23,123 nucleotides of DNA. Origin: CAWBRT01 sp050015355 (GTDB lineage Bacteria; Acidobacteriota; Terriglobia; Terriglobales; Acidobacteriaceae). The stretch spans positions 1 through 23,123 of the forward strand of contig JBEKBO010000073.1 in the NCBI GenBank assembly GCA_050015355.1. Reading direction: 5' to 3'. Positions 22,897-23,123 of the stretch are shown here, one piece after another; the first letter of the stretch is position 1; the number at the start of each line of letters is the position of its first letter. The notes under the pieces were generated by a model, which saw only the letters and a program-made list of their open reading frames with translations, had not been told where the DNA came from and did no database searches. Made by a program: the position numbers and the translations under genes.

Positions 22897-22955
22897 CATC
22901 TGTCCCGGCTTTTGGTGGGACAGCGGTTAAAGGCGAACTCCTTCACCCGCTCTTG
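22885..22955 (-). promoter_or_regulatory. Fluoride riboswitch (crcB RNA motif)
   Basis: The RNA (read on the minus strand) has GGUGAAGGAGUUCGCC (22947-22932) as hairpin 1, then UUUAACCGCUG, hairpin 2 CUGUCCC/GGGACAG (22923-22917 with 22906-22900), and AUGAUGACUCCUGACAG. Loop 1 GGAGU (22941-22937) pairs exactly with ACUCC (22893-22889), forming the defining pseudoknot. The order and wording GG-GA-GGAGUUCGCC / AACCGCUG / GAUGACUCCU match known fluoride aptamers closely. One change from the usual GAUGG is GAAGG. It lies in the leader of the antiporter gene, just after the promoter, and should switch the downstream genes on when fluoride is bound. Confidence 0.85.
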
Positions 22956-22962
22956 AAATTAA

Positions 22963-22990
22963 TATCTATTAAAATGCGCCGAAAAGTCAA
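22963..22990 (-). promoter_or_regulatory. Sigma70-type promoter of the fluoride-controlled gene train
   Basis: On the minus strand TTGACT (22990-22985), a 16-bp spacer, then TAGATA (22968-22963). The expected start of transcription is about 22956, immediately before the aptamer. The AT-rich setting stands out from the GC-rich genes. Confidence 0.65.
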
Positions 22991-23123
22991 GCAGATGCAT
23001 GCTGACCCCGATCCGTCGATAAGGCCGATGTGGAAACTCAGGGGCTGACGAACAGCCGCACCAGTTGCGGTTGAGCAGGGTAGCGAGTCAGGGGCAGGAG
23101 TGGTTTTTTCTGCACCTACGAGG
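22991..23123. other. Gene-free right edge, possibly a mobile-element end
   Basis: No start codon with SD and no recognisable protein on either strand. The stretch ATGCTGACCCCGATC, followed by GTCAGGGGC near 23090 and CAGGGGCTGACG near 23040, gives several copies of a GACCCC/GGGGTC-like word in opposite directions, a feature I associate with ends of some IS21-type elements. The evidence is thin. Confidence 0.2.

Noticed and set aside
22820..22960. c-di-AMP (ydaO) or Na+/Li+ riboswitch in the antiporter leader
   Set aside because: An ion carrier downstream made these worth testing, but the hairpin 1 / pseudoknot / GAUGACUCC arrangement fits the fluoride motif and not what I know of the others.

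Overview
The window reads as chromosome from a soil-type bacterium, most likely an acidobacterium or close relative. The clues are a TonB receptor with an N-terminal carboxypeptidase-like domain, a secreted jelly-roll-like protein and a Cys/His small protein of kinds I associate with Acidobacteria, moderately high GC, and frequent GTG starts. The phylum is inferred from protein style only; no rRNA or marker gene is present.

Layout. 1-762: remnants of IS1595-family transposase in two opposed pieces. 917-2291: a DUF2127 membrane protein converging on a Crp/Fnr regulator that has FNR-like cysteines. A 455-bp intergenic region follows, with a perfect 7-6-7 palindrome and a promoter-like sequence. 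2747-4147: an acetyl-CoA hydrolase / 4-hydroxybutyrate CoA-transferase family enzyme. 4335-7757: a tightly coupled tungstate/molybdate unit, tupA-tupB-tupC-moeA, behind a GC-rich structured leader. 7951-8946: cysK on the minus strand. 9212-9952: a secreted protein. 10228-12946: a Cys/His small exported protein and a TonB-dependent receptor.

12973-22990 is the most interesting region, a long minus-strand gene train. It begins with a good promoter and a leader that I identify by sequence and fold as a fluoride riboswitch (crcB motif). Downstream, in order, are a CPA2-type cation:proton antiporter, a universal stress protein, a metallophosphoesterase, an unrecognised 169-aa helical protein, a small AAA-like ATPase, a dynamin-like GTPase, two different MutS-like ATPases overlapping by 4 bp, and finally a nine-repeat WG protein. 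The first five genes are separated by 14 nt or less. The gaps to the GTPase (50 nt), the MutS pair (127 nt) and the WG gene (124 nt) are larger, so operon membership is less certain there.

Interpretation: fluoride entering as HF would relieve the riboswitch and induce ion/proton exchange plus a stress module containing a membrane-remodelling-type GTPase and a paired MutS-like ATPase. No CrcB/Fluc or CLC-F gene lies in the window, so the antiporter may be the export component or may restore ion balance. The combination of GTPase, ATPase, helical protein and MutS-like pair is the candidate undescribed system.

The last ~130 bp after the riboswitch promoter hold no recognisable gene and may be the end of a mobile element.
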